A program made the translations under genes and the position numbers. The notes under the pieces are model-generated. The model had not been told where the DNA came from. It saw only the letters and a list, made by a program, of their open reading frames with translations, and ran no database searches. DNA of 40,910 nucleotides from a virus. Location: IMG/VR virus record IMGVR_UViG_3300042923_001574, positions 1 to 40,910 of that record. One strand, written 5' to 3'. Position 1 is the stretch's first letter. The number at the start of each line of letters is the position of its first letter. Positions 31,185 through 39,962 of the stretch are shown here, piece after piece.

Positions 31185-31634
31185 ATGTACCGTCTCGATC
31201 TGAAACGCCTGCCCTACTGGGTCCCTCTCGGCCTGGGTGTGAAGGTGGAAGTACTCCCCTTCGGCACCGAGGTGGAGCTTCGCTCCCGCGACCTGCCGGA
31301 GGAGCTTCGCGCCGAGATGAACGGCGACACGGCGGTGAAGTCCCTCGCCGTGATCAAGGCCTTCGGCCGCGCCGCCATCATCGGCTGGTCCGGCCTCGAT
31401 GTGGACGGGCGCGAGGAAAAGGGGCCGTGGCCAGAGGGAATCGACGCCCTGCTGAGCACGTCGCCCTTCGGCGCGGCCTTCTCCCGCGAATATGTCGGGC
31501 CGGCGCTCCTGGCGGTGTCGGAAAAAAACGCATCCGCGCCCTCGCCGGCTGGCACTTCGGCGACGGGCGCAGCTACTGCGCCGCCTGCCCCGGGCGCTGC
31601 GCCGAGTGCCCCTCCCGGGTCGAAACCCCACTGA
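31185..31634 (+). CDS. Tail assembly chaperone, G-like (unshifted product)
   Basis: 149 residues from an ATG with GAGG. The first ~110 residues (YRLDLKRLPYWVPLGLGVKV, TEVELRSRDLPEELRAEM, AVIKAFGRAAIIGWSGLDVD) are the folded chaperone. After a slippery A-AAA-AAC site at 31523 the zero frame continues only as a Pro/Ala-rich tail (SEKNASAPSPAG...) to its stop. It coats the tape measure during tail assembly. A -1 frameshift would give a 222-residue GT-type protein. Confidence 0.85.
   Translation: MYRLDLKRLPYWVPLGLGVKVEVLPFGTEVELRSRDLPEELRAEMNGDTAVKSLAVIKAFGRAAIIGWSGLDVDGREEKGPWPEGIDALLSTSPFGAAFSREYVGPALLAVSEKNASAPSPAGTSATGAATAPPAPGAAPSAPPGSKPH
31523..31529 (+). other. Programmed -1 frameshift heptamer A-AAA-AAC
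   Basis: In the chaperone frame the codons read GAA AAA AAC, so the last seven bases form the canonical X-XXY-YYZ site. After slipping, reading continues in the frame that stays open to 31852. A perfect 7-bp hairpin (GGCGCAG-CTA-CTGCGCC, 31566-31582) lies downstream and may help, though 36 bases is longer than usual. Confidence 0.82.
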
Positions 31635-31852
31635 GCTTGGACGGCTTCCTGTTCTGGGAGGCCTTCCGGGCAGGCGAGCACCAGCTGCGGATCGCCGGCA
31701 CCTTGCCGATCGGCTTCGACTTTCCGGCCATCGCCGCGCTGGCGCGGGCAAAGGGCTGCCCCAGCGCGGCCGCCTCCTACTTCTTCGACGCGGCGGAAGA
31801 CGCCGCACTTGCCGCCATCCATGACAAGCTGAGGGACCGCGACGATGGCTGA
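31523..31852 (+). CDS. T-like extension of the tail chaperone (made by -1 frameshift)
   Basis: About 107 residues past the slip (RIRALAGWHFGDGRSYCAAC, then PGRCAEC, then LDGFLFWEAFRAGEHQLRIA...). There is no start codon or ribosome site near its beginning, so it is expected only as a fusion to the G-like protein. It contains CAACPGRCAEC, four Cys spaced as in a zinc-binding knuckle. It ends by overlapping the tape-measure ATG, as gpGT does in lambda. Confidence 0.8.
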   Translation, partial: KKRIRALAGWHFGDGRSYCAACPGRCAECPSRVETPLSLDGFLFWEAFRAGEHQLRIAGTLPIGFDFPAIAALARAKGCPSAAASYFFDAAEDAALAAIHDKLRDRDDG

Positions 31853-33899
31853 GCGCAACGTCAATGTGCGCCTGCAGGTGATCGACGGCGGCAAGGTGAA
31901 GGCCGAGCTTGCCAGTGTCGGCGAGGTCGGCGCCGTGGCGCTCGATCGCCTGCAGCAGCGGTCGCAGCAGGCGGCAGCCGCCGTCAACCAGCTGCGCACG
32001 CATGAGGTGACCAATCTCACGGCGCAGCTGACGGATCTCGGCGTGCAGGTGCTGTCGGGTCAGTCCTTCGGCATGGCCATGATCCAGCAGGGCCCGCAGA
32101 TCGCCGCCGTGCTGGGCGAGCGCGGCGTGAAGGCCTCGCTTCTCGGCGTCGGCGCGGCACTGGCCTCCCTCGTCACGCCGACGACCGCGGTGCTCGCCGG
32201 CATCGTCGCGCTCGGCTACGGCGCATCCTTCGTCTTCGATGCGATGTCGGACGATACCGAGGATGCGTCGAAAGCGCTGGAGAGGCATCAGGATATCCTG
32301 CGCCTCGTCGCCGAGCGCTATGGCGACGTTGAGAAGGCGGCGAAAAAGGCCGTCACAGAGCAACAGCGTCAGGTCGATCTAGCCCTGGCCGAGGCGAATG
32401 CCCGATCCCAAAGCAACCAATATTCGCAGGCTGCGGGCGCGTTCGCCGACACGCTGAGCCCCAGCCTCATCCGCGGCATCGGGCAGGTGTATGGCGGCAA
32501 TGTCGGGAATTCGTACTTCGCCGCGCCGATCGAAGCCTTTCTGAAGTCGGTGCGCGACGGTGTCCCGGATATCGAGGCCTTTCGCGCCGAAGTCGCCCGG
32601 ATGATGAACGAGGCCGACGATCCTGCCATCAAGGATCTCGGCGCCGACCTTCTCGATGGTTCAAGCGCGGCGTCCAAGTTCGCTCAAGGTATGAGCGATG
32701 CGTCGCTGGCGGTACGCACCATCGGCAGCGATATTCAGTTCTCCGCCGAGCAGCTGAAAACCTTCAAGAAGACGCTCGAAGATTGGGCGAAAGCCGAAGA
32801 GATCATCGCCAATATCGAGCGATCCGCCTCGACCGTGGGTGACGATCGCCAGCGTGCGATCGACGCTGTTCTCGGGCGCTTGCCGGATAACGCCACCTCA
32901 GATCAGCGCGACCGCGCCGCCGCCGCCGCGGCGACCGAGTATGACCGGCTGCAGGCACAGCGCGCGCAGGAGAAAGCCGCTCGGGAGGCGGCATCTGAAG
33001 CGCAGCGCGACGAAAACCGGCTGGTGAGCGAAGCCAAGCGCATCTACGAGTCCACCCGTACCGCCAGCGAAGCCTATGCCGACACGCTGGCGAAGTTGCA
33101 GGAGCACCTCGAGGCCGGGCGGATCGACCAGGAGACCTATAACCGCGCGGTCGCGGCGGCGGCGGAGGTGATGGAGGAAGCGAACCGGCAGGCGCTGGAA
33201 AGCGCCACCGACGCCGCCTCCGGCTATCAGCGCTTCGTCGAGGATTACCTGAAGTCGGCGCAGGACATGGCGAGCGCGACCGAGGATCTGATGGTGGACG
33301 CCTTCGGCGCCGCCGAGGACGCCTTCGTGGACTTCGTCATGACCGGCAAGGCGGAGTTCAGCGACCTCGTCAACACCATCATCGCCGACCTCGCTCGGCT
33401 GGCGTTCCGGCAGGCGGCGTCCGGCCTGCTCAGCAGCGGCGGCGACATTCTCGGCAACCTCGTCACCGGGCTCGTCGGCAGCATCGCCGGCGGTCTCGCC
33501 AGCCCGGGGGCTGGCGGCGTCGAGAGCTACTTCGTTCCGGGCTACGCGAACAACAACTCCTATGGCGGCCCGCGTGCCTATGGCGGCGCGGTGAAGCAAG
33601 GCTTCGACTACTGGGTCGGGGAGAACGGGCCGGAGAAGTTCACCGCGCCGCGCGACGGCTACATCGTGCCGAACAGCGCGGTGCAGGGGCAGGCGCCGCG
33701 GGTGCAGGTGATCGTCAACACGCTTCCGGGGCAGACCGCCGACGTGGTGCAGAGGCAGCGGCCGGATGGCGTGACCGAGATCGAGGCCACGGTACGTCGC
33801 ATCGCATCCGACGAGATATCGAGCCAGCTTTCCGAGGGCGGCGACGCGGCGACTGTCCTTGAACGCCGCTATGGCCTGCGCCGCGGGGACCTCGGTTGA
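31845..33899 (+). CDS. Tail tape measure protein
   Basis: 684 residues. Starts AERNVNVRLQVIDGGKVKAE, with a coiled-coil (~20-70), a hydrophobic segment (~105-145; LLGVGAALASLVTPTTAVLA), a long charged helical middle with Ala/Glu-rich heptads (~320-480) and a second Gly-rich hydrophobic part (~535-560). This is the tape measure layout. Rough proportion to lambda (853 residues, ~135 nm) suggests a tail near 100 nm (inference). The ATG overlaps the chaperone extension by 8 bases. Confidence 0.92.
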   Translation: MAERNVNVRLQVIDGGKVKAELASVGEVGAVALDRLQQRSQQAAAAVNQLRTHEVTNLTAQLTDLGVQVLSGQSFGMAMIQQGPQIAAVLGERGVKASLLGVGAALASLVTPTTAVLAGIVALGYGASFVFDAMSDDTEDASKALERHQDILRLVAERYGDVEKAAKKAVTEQQRQVDLALAEANARSQSNQYSQAAGAFADTLSPSLIRGIGQVYGGNVGNSYFAAPIEAFLKSVRDGVPDIEAFRAEVARMMNEADDPAIKDLGADLLDGSSAASKFAQGMSDASLAVRTIGSDIQFSAEQLKTFKKTLEDWAKAEEIIANIERSASTVGDDRQRAIDAVLGRLPDNATSDQRDRAAAAAATEYDRLQAQRAQEKAAREAASEAQRDENRLVSEAKRIYESTRTASEAYADTLAKLQEHLEAGRIDQETYNRAVAAAAEVMEEANRQALESATDAASGYQRFVEDYLKSAQDMASATEDLMVDAFGAAEDAFVDFVMTGKAEFSDLVNTIIADLARLAFRQAASGLLSSGGDILGNLVTGLVGSIAGGLASPGAGGVESYFVPGYANNNSYGGPRAYGGAVKQGFDYWVGENGPEKFTAPRDGYIVPNSAVQGQAPRVQVIVNTLPGQTADVVQRQRPDGVTEIEATVRRIASDEISSQLSEGGDAATVLERRYGLRRGDLG

Positions 33900-34297
33900 T
33901 GGCATACGCGTCCTGGCCTGTGGCGCTTCCCTTCGAGTGCGAGGCGGCGGCGTTCACCCGCCGCCCCTATCGCGAGATGCTCGAAACCGAGATGGAGGGC
34001 GGCAATTCCCGGCTGCGCTTCCGCCCCGGCGACAATGTCGAGACGGTGACGTGGGCACGGCGTTTCACCGCCGACCAGTATGCGGCGTGGCGGTCGTTCC
34101 TGTCCGGCACGATCGCCCGGGGAACGGCCCGCTTCCTCATGCCGATCTGGAACGGCGCGGCCTATGAGGTCCGTGTCGTGCAGATCGTCGGGGGCGGCGG
34201 TGGCGTTTCCGAGGCGGTGACGGGTCGCGGGCTCTACACCCGGGTAAGCTTCTCGCTGCTGGTGCTGCCCGCCGAACTCGTGCCGGTGTCGCCGTGA
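33899..34297 (+). CDS. Minor tail protein, hypothetical
   Basis: 132 residues from an ATG overlapping the tape-measure stop (TGATG). Contains RPYREMLETEMEGGNSRLRF, VTWARRFTADQYAAWRSFLS and a C-terminal strand. Similar small beta-rich proteins lie just after the tape measure in siphophages and form the distal tail (gpM/gpL positions). Family not recognised with certainty. Confidence 0.65.
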   Translation: MAYASWPVALPFECEAAAFTRRPYREMLETEMEGGNSRLRFRPGDNVETVTWARRFTADQYAAWRSFLSGTIARGTARFLMPIWNGAAYEVRVVQIVGGGGGVSEAVTGRGLYTRVSFSLLVLPAELVPVSP

Positions 34298-34830
34298 GCG
34301 TGCCGCACAACGCGGCGTGGGAGGAGGCGGAAGCCAACAGCACCACGGACTTCGACGTCTTCGTCACGCTTGAGCTTCAGCACCCGGCGATTCAGGACGA
34401 AGAGGGCAATGAAGTGCCGGCACGCCTAGTGCATGACGTCATGCCCCGCTCGCTCGGCATTGAGCCGGGCGGGCTGTTCAATCCCGGCCAGATGGCGACC
34501 TTCGAGCCGGCGGCCTTCACCTCGCCCTTCGCCGAGCTCTCGCAGGGGCAGATTCCGCAGGCGCCGATCGCCATCGACAACGTCGCGCGAGAGCTGACCG
34601 CCTATCTCGAGGCGGCCGTCGGCTACAATGCCGACCTCAAGGCGATCTATCGCGAGTACCGCGACGATGATCCTTCCGAGCCGATCTATGGACCGGTGGA
34701 GTTCCTGATCTCCAAGGCGAAGGTGGTCGGCAGCTCCGTGACCGGAGCGGCCTCTCTGTCGAACCTCGGCAACAAGAAGTTCCCGCGCAATGTCTACACC
34801 CGCGCCGCTTTCGCCGGGCTGGTGCGATGA
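34294..34830 (+). CDS. DUF1833 family tail protein
   Basis: 178 residues from a GTG overlapping the previous stop. AWEEAEANSTTDFDVFVTLE at the N-terminus and the middle IDNVARELTAYLEAAVGYNA are DUF1833 features; the family sits at the position of lambda gpL (tail tip). Function is structural by context. Confidence 0.82.
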   Translation: MSVPHNAAWEEAEANSTTDFDVFVTLELQHPAIQDEEGNEVPARLVHDVMPRSLGIEPGGLFNPGQMATFEPAAFTSPFAELSQGQIPQAPIAIDNVARELTAYLEAAVGYNADLKAIYREYRDDDPSEPIYGPVEFLISKAKVVGSSVTGAASLSNLGNKKFPRNVYTRAAFAGLVR

Positions 34831-35243
34831 CGGATCGCAGCGCCTTCCTCGCCGGCCTCGTCGGTCGGCGCTGGTCGCCGGACTATTCCTGCTGGCACCA
34901 CGCGAAGCTGATCGAGCGCGAACTGTTCGGCCGCGACCTTCCGGACGTCGTCCTGCCAGAGCATCCCGGCTGGCGCTGGATGATCGAGACCATAGAAGGC
35001 CATCCGGAGCGCCAGAGGTGGCGTGAGGCCGTGCCGCCGGCTCCGGGCTTGATCAGTGCCGCCGACGGCGCGCTGGTCGCCATGGGGCGTGCTGACCGCG
35101 CCGCGCATATCGGCGTGTGGCTCGCCCCCGAACGCATCGTTTCCCATTGCGACGAGGGCTCCGGCTCTCGCTTCGATCCGGTCCCCGCCCTGCGCATGCA
35201 GGGCTGGGGGCGCATCCGCTTCTTCGAGCCCGTAACGGACTGA
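34827..35243 (+). CDS. NlpC/P60-like tail-tip protein (DUF6950)
   Basis: 138 residues. WSPDYSCWHHAKLIERELFG has the Cys expected in NlpC/P60 peptidases, and RAAHIGVWLAPERIVSHCDE carries the His. This is the DUF6950 family, equivalent by position to lambda gpK, a tail-tip peptidoglycan hydrolase that may help DNA cross the cell wall. Overlaps the DUF1833 gene by 4 bases. Confidence 0.8.
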   Translation: MTDRSAFLAGLVGRRWSPDYSCWHHAKLIERELFGRDLPDVVLPEHPGWRWMIETIEGHPERQRWREAVPPAPGLISAADGALVAMGRADRAAHIGVWLAPERIVSHCDEGSGSRFDPVPALRMQGWGRIRFFEPVTD

Positions 35244-35249
35244 TCCTCC

Positions 35250-38200
35250 ATGGCCGCTGTTGCCTACCTGCCGGTGCTGCACATCGCACTGCCGGGGATC
35301 GAACTCGCGCGCGCTCTGCCGCGCCGCAACGAGACGATCACCAGCTTCCTGCGCCGCACCGGCTGGAACACCACCACCCTGCCGACGATCTGCCTCGTCG
35401 ACGGCGAGCCGGTGCTACGGGCGAACTGGAACTCGCGCCGCATCCGCAAGGGTTCGGCCGTCGAGTTCCTGTCCCGCCCGCGTGGCGGCGGCCTGACGCA
35501 GAACTCCATCGCCGGGCTCGTCGGAGTCATCGCCCTGTCCGCCTTCGCGCCATGGGCTGGCGGTGCGCTGTTCGGCGCCGGGACGGTGGCGGCCAAGGTC
35601 GCCGCCGGCGCGATCATGGTCGGCGGCGGCTTCCTCATCAACACGCTGATGGCGGTGAAGCCGGGTGGCAGCCAGGCCGAGCCCGACCCGATTTATAGTT
35701 GGGGAACCGGCCTCAACCTCGCCCGCCCGCTGGAGCCGATTCCGTCCTGCTACGGCCGGCGCAAGCGCGTGCTCGACAAGGCCGCACCGGAATGGTCGAG
35801 CTATGAGGGGAACGACCAGTACATCCATGTCCTGCTGTCACGTGGCGAGGGCCGGCTCCAGCCCGAACAGATCCTGATCGAGGATACGCCGCTGTGGACC
35901 AGCGGCACCGGCGTGAACCCGCAGTTCAGCGGCGTGCAGATCGCCTTCTACAATCCCGGCCAGCAGGTGACGCTGTTCCCGGTGAACGTCGAATCCTCTG
36001 CCGAGGTGAGCGGGCAGGAACTCGACTTCCCGGCATGGACCGGCGGCTTCATCGCCAACGCCGCCGGCACGCAGGCGACGCGCCTCGTCGTCGACCTGTC
36101 CATGCCGAACGGCTGCGGCCTGCAGAATGACGCGGGCGTGCTCACCCCGCATTTCGTGCCGGTGATGATGCAGTACCGGCCGGTCGACGCCGCCGGCAAC
36201 GAGCTCGGCGACTGGACGTCGGTCGGGCCGTTCCCGAACGTGCCGCTGTGCTCGAAGTCGCCGCTGCGCTTCAGCCTCGCCGCCGAGGTGCCCGCCGGGC
36301 GCTACAAGGTGCGGGTGCGGCGCACCACGCCGCGGGCCACCGACACCAACATCGTCGACCAGATCAATTGGGCGGAGATGCGCGCCTTCCTGACCGGGCC
36401 GCAGAGCTTCCCGGTCTCGACGATCGCCATCCGCGCCAAGGCCACCGACCAGTTCTCCGGCGATGCGCTCTCCCGCCTTTCCGAGGTGGCGACGCGCATC
36501 CTGCCCGTGTGGAACGGCTCGGCCTGGGTGGAGCAGCCGACCCGCTCGCCGGCCTGGGCGGCGCTCGATATCGTCACCAACACGAGCTATGGCGGCAGCC
36601 TGCCGCTGTCCCGGCTGGACTTTCAGGCTTTCGTCGATCTCGCGGCGACCTGCGCCGCGCGGGGCGACACGTTCGACCATGACTTTGCCGCCACGGTTCC
36701 GGTGCCGCAGGCGCTCGATACCGCGCTCTCGGCCTGCCGCGCCAAGCATGTGTGGATGGCCGGCACGCTGTCGCTGGTGCGCGAGCAGTGGTCGAGCGTG
36801 CCGCGCATGCTCATCACCGACCAGGAGATCGTGCGCGGCTCGCTGGAGATCGAGTACCTGCTGCGGCCGACCGACGAGGCGCAGTGCGCCGTGCTCGAAT
36901 ATCTCGACGAGAGCACCTGGCAGCTGGCCGAGGCCGTGGCGCCGCGCTCCGCCAGCGAAGTGCAGATCGCCCGCGCGACAAGGCTGCAGCTGCCCATCGT
37001 GAAGCGGGCGCAGGCGCAGCGCGAGGTCGAGTTCCTGCTGCGTCAGAACCTCTATCGCCGGATCAATGTGCGGCTTACGACCGAGCATGACGGCCGGCTG
37101 CTCTATCTCGGCGCGCCGGTGCTTCTGCAGTCGGACCTGCCGCAGCAATGGGGCGCCTCCGGCAAGGTGACGCGCCGCGTCGGCAATGCGCTCTATCTGC
37201 ACGAAGCCCCGGCGTGGGTGGCCGGCCAGCACTACATCCTGATCCGCGACAAGCGCGGGCGGCCGTTCGGCCCGATCAAATGCGCGCGCGGCGCCAATGA
37301 CGGCATCGCCATCCTCGACGGCGCCGACCTCGCCATTGTGGAAGCGGCACAGGGCACGCTGAACGCCGCGCTGGAGCGCCCCGAGGGCGCCGAGCTTCCG
37401 AGCTTCGCCATCGGCCTCGGCACGACCTGGCAGCGCCGCTGCATCGTCACGCGGGCGGCGCCGGCCGGCGACCGGGTATCGCTGGAACTCTTCGTCGACG
37501 ACGCCCGCGCGCATGACGAGGATCTGACTGAGCCGCCGCCGCTGCCGGAAGCCACCACGCCGCGCAACCCGACCTTTCCGCAGCCCCTGCTGCTGAGCGC
37601 GCGCTTCATCGCCAATGAGGTGCCCTGCCGCATCGTGGCCGAGTGGGGGCCGGTGCCGGGCGCGGTGTTCTATGTCGCCCGCGTCTCCTATGACGAGGGA
37701 GAAAGCTGGACGCCGCTGCCGGACGTGCGGATGCCGAAGCTCTCGGCACAGGTGGAGCCGCTGGCGCTGCGGCTTGGCGTCGCTGCGGTGAACGCCAGCG
37801 GCAAGCAGGGGCCATGGGCCTATTACGATCTGGAACAGCCGACGACGCGCGCCGACAACGTGCAGATCGACGTCGACAACATGAGGCGCGGCATCCGCGA
37901 TCTCGTCACCCGCACCAATCAGGCGGCGATCGACGAGCTCGAGGCGAAGATGGGCCAGCTGGCGCTGCTCGTCGCCAGCCTCGATAGCGCGGTCTTCGAG
38001 GATCAGCAGAAGCAGTTCCGCGAACTGCAGTCGGTGACCGGCCGTGTGACGGCCGCGTACCGCGAGGAAATAACCGTCGCCACCGGGCCGACCTCCGCTC
38101 TGGCGCAGGCGATCACCGAGCTGCGGGCAGCGGTCGACAACTTCGAGGCCAACCTCTCAGTCAAGTGGGTGGCGGCGGCCTCGCCGATCGCCGGCGCCAT

Positions 38201-38564
38201 GTCGGCCTTCGAACTGTCGGTGACGGCGGCCGATGGGCTGCAGACGGCGCAGGGCGACGTGCAGATCGCCGCCTTCGCCGATGGTGCCGGTGGCGCCTAT
38301 TCGGTGTTCGCCATCACCGCCGACCGCCTGCTGGTGCGCCGGCGGGATAATGGCCAGGTGGTCGGGCTGCTGACCATCACCTCGCAGGGCATCTTCCTCA
38401 ATGGCGACCTGATCGCCGCCGGCACCATCACAGCGGAAATGCTCAATGTGGCCGAACTCTCGTCGATCATCGCCAATCTCGGCACGGTCGTCGCCGGCCG
38501 CCTGCGGTCGCAGAACGGCAAATACGACCACGTCCTCGGCGAATATGAGGACTGGATCTCCTGA
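35250..38564 (+). CDS. Tail tip host-specificity protein (TipJ/gpJ-like)
   Basis: 1104 residues. Residues ~1-75 are a small ubiquitin-like or gpI-like domain, followed by a hydrophobic stretch (~86-140; GLVGVIALSAFAPWAGGALF, then GAGTVAAKVAAGAIMVGGGF) like that of lambda gpI. The large middle (~150-860) is the hub with baseplate-type repeats and a fibronectin-like part (~775-860). The C-terminal ~240 residues hold coiled-coil and DUF1983-like trimer (TSALAQAITELRAAVDNFEA, GIFLNGDLIAAGTITAEMLN). It joins tail tip to fibres and decides receptor choice. In effect it fuses gpI-like and gpJ-like parts. Confidence 0.9.
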   Translation: MAAVAYLPVLHIALPGIELARALPRRNETITSFLRRTGWNTTTLPTICLVDGEPVLRANWNSRRIRKGSAVEFLSRPRGGGLTQNSIAGLVGVIALSAFAPWAGGALFGAGTVAAKVAAGAIMVGGGFLINTLMAVKPGGSQAEPDPIYSWGTGLNLARPLEPIPSCYGRRKRVLDKAAPEWSSYEGNDQYIHVLLSRGEGRLQPEQILIEDTPLWTSGTGVNPQFSGVQIAFYNPGQQVTLFPVNVESSAEVSGQELDFPAWTGGFIANAAGTQATRLVVDLSMPNGCGLQNDAGVLTPHFVPVMMQYRPVDAAGNELGDWTSVGPFPNVPLCSKSPLRFSLAAEVPAGRYKVRVRRTTPRATDTNIVDQINWAEMRAFLTGPQSFPVSTIAIRAKATDQFSGDALSRLSEVATRILPVWNGSAWVEQPTRSPAWAALDIVTNTSYGGSLPLSRLDFQAFVDLAATCAARGDTFDHDFAATVPVPQALDTALSACRAKHVWMAGTLSLVREQWSSVPRMLITDQEIVRGSLEIEYLLRPTDEAQCAVLEYLDESTWQLAEAVAPRSASEVQIARATRLQLPIVKRAQAQREVEFLLRQNLYRRINVRLTTEHDGRLLYLGAPVLLQSDLPQQWGASGKVTRRVGNALYLHEAPAWVAGQHYILIRDKRGRPFGPIKCARGANDGIAILDGADLAIVEAAQGTLNAALERPEGAELPSFAIGLGTTWQRRCIVTRAAPAGDRVSLELFVDDARAHDEDLTEPPPLPEATTPRNPTFPQPLLLSARFIANEVPCRIVAEWGPVPGAVFYVARVSYDEGESWTPLPDVRMPKLSAQVEPLALRLGVAAVNASGKQGPWAYYDLEQPTTRADNVQIDVDNMRRGIRDLVTRTNQAAIDELEAKMGQLALLVASLDSAVFEDQQKQFRELQSVTGRVTAAYREEITVATGPTSALAQAITELRAAVDNFEANLSVKWVAAASPIAGAMSAFELSVTAADGLQTAQGDVQIAAFADGAGGAYSVFAITADRLLVRRRDNGQVVGLLTITSQGIFLNGDLIAAGTITAEMLNVAELSSIIANLGTVVAGRLRSQNGKYDHVLGEYEDWIS

Positions 38565-39949
38565 TGGCGATCAACCAGTTGCGTTTCATCGATCCGAACG
38601 GGCGGATGCGCATGCGCGCTGTTCTCGCGCCGAATAACCCGCGGAACCTCTCGCTTGATACGCGGCTGGTCACCTTCGACAGCGCCTGGACCAACGTGCT
38701 GCGCCTGCGCGCCAATGGCGTGGCCGCCGCCAACTCGCTCGCCACCAGGTCGATCACCTATGCCGGCCTGCCCGGCTCTACCGGAACCCGCGCCGTGCGC
38801 GTCATTCCTCACGCGGGGGTGAACGGGCCGTGGCGCCCCACGCTGGCCTGGCAGCGGAACAATGGCGGCACCCTGCAGCAGCAGGTCGCCGGAGCCCCCG
38901 TAAGTGGCGCAACGACGCCCAGGCCCTATGTGCGCGGCTATGGCGTCTGCGCGGTGTCCCTGGCCGATAACGAGATCCTGGTCTCGCCGTCGAAGGCCAC
39001 CTCTGAGTATTGCTGGTTCATCTTCGGCACAAACCCGACCTCCGATGAAGGGGATGGGCCGAACGGCATGCGCCGCGGCCTTCACCCCCTCTATGGGCGG
39101 GGGCTGTTCATGTCGCGGCCGGGCTTCAACTATCTGACCTGCAGCCTCGACGACATGATGATGTCGACGCGCAGGCCCAATTTCCAGATCGCCGAGACCG
39201 GCACGGTGTTTCCCGCCACCTATTCCGGCGGCGGCGCGAACTACTCAATCGATCGCATCGTCACCGACCCGTTCCCTACCGGGCCGGACGTCAGCAACCG
39301 AAACTGCGCCATCGTCACCCTCAACAGGTCGTATCCGCATTACCCGCCGGTGATGGCCTATGCCATGGCGCCCCAAGGGCAGGGCCATGCGCATCTGAGC
39401 GTCTTCTGGCTGAGTGCAAACCAGATCCTCATCGCCGGAACGCCGGCCGGCAATATCGGCATGCGCTATGCCGTCGTGGCAACCGATCCGGCCTACCAGG
39501 GTGGCCTCGATACCGTAACCGGAAGGTGCCGCATCCACACCGAGCCCGGGCTCGGCACGTGCGTGACGCACCATGATGTCCACTACTACACCGCCCATGC
39601 GGGACAGTTCATCTTCCGTGCCGATCGGCTCACGCCAAGGTTTCCGGGCTTCGGGTCCATCGTTACCGGCGAAAGCACCGGGGCCAAGGCGCTGCCTGGG
39701 ATAGGCATCCCCCCCGTCGGCGCCAGCGCTCCCTTTGTTTTCTACCTCGTCCCGCACGGCCTGCACTGGTGGTGCGGCTGCGGCGTTGTTCATTCGCAGG
39801 ACATCTACGACTCCGTCACCAACTTCCCGATGTTCTATTTCCGGGCGTCTACCTATAACCGCGCGAATTACTGGTGGGCGAAGGAATCCGGCTGGACCTC
39901 CCAAGCATTCGGGTGGGTCGCGCTGATGAATATTTCCGATTTCGGCTGA
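38564..39949 (+). CDS. Distal tail protein, family not recognised
   Basis: 461 residues starting on the last base of the hub stop. No known domain. It is beta-rich with many aromatic and His/Cys residues (GLHWWCGCGVVHSQ, THHDVHYYTA, FYFRASTYNRANYWWAKESG). No signal peptide. Located between the hub and the fibre gene, so it is probably a structural or receptor-contacting tail component; the aromatic-rich surface would suit sugar binding, but this is a guess. Confidence 0.7.
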   Translation: MAINQLRFIDPNGRMRMRAVLAPNNPRNLSLDTRLVTFDSAWTNVLRLRANGVAAANSLATRSITYAGLPGSTGTRAVRVIPHAGVNGPWRPTLAWQRNNGGTLQQQVAGAPVSGATTPRPYVRGYGVCAVSLADNEILVSPSKATSEYCWFIFGTNPTSDEGDGPNGMRRGLHPLYGRGLFMSRPGFNYLTCSLDDMMMSTRRPNFQIAETGTVFPATYSGGGANYSIDRIVTDPFPTGPDVSNRNCAIVTLNRSYPHYPPVMAYAMAPQGQGHAHLSVFWLSANQILIAGTPAGNIGMRYAVVATDPAYQGGLDTVTGRCRIHTEPGLGTCVTHHDVHYYTAHAGQFIFRADRLTPRFPGFGSIVTGESTGAKALPGIGIPPVGASAPFVFYLVPHGLHWWCGCGVVHSQDIYDSVTNFPMFYFRASTYNRANYWWAKESGWTSQAFGWVALMNISDFG

Positions 39950-39962
39950 AGCAGAGGTCAAC

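Noticed and set aside
35838-37514. 558-codon minus-strand frame opposite the tail hub gene
   Set aside because: Antisense shadow of the gpJ-like protein.
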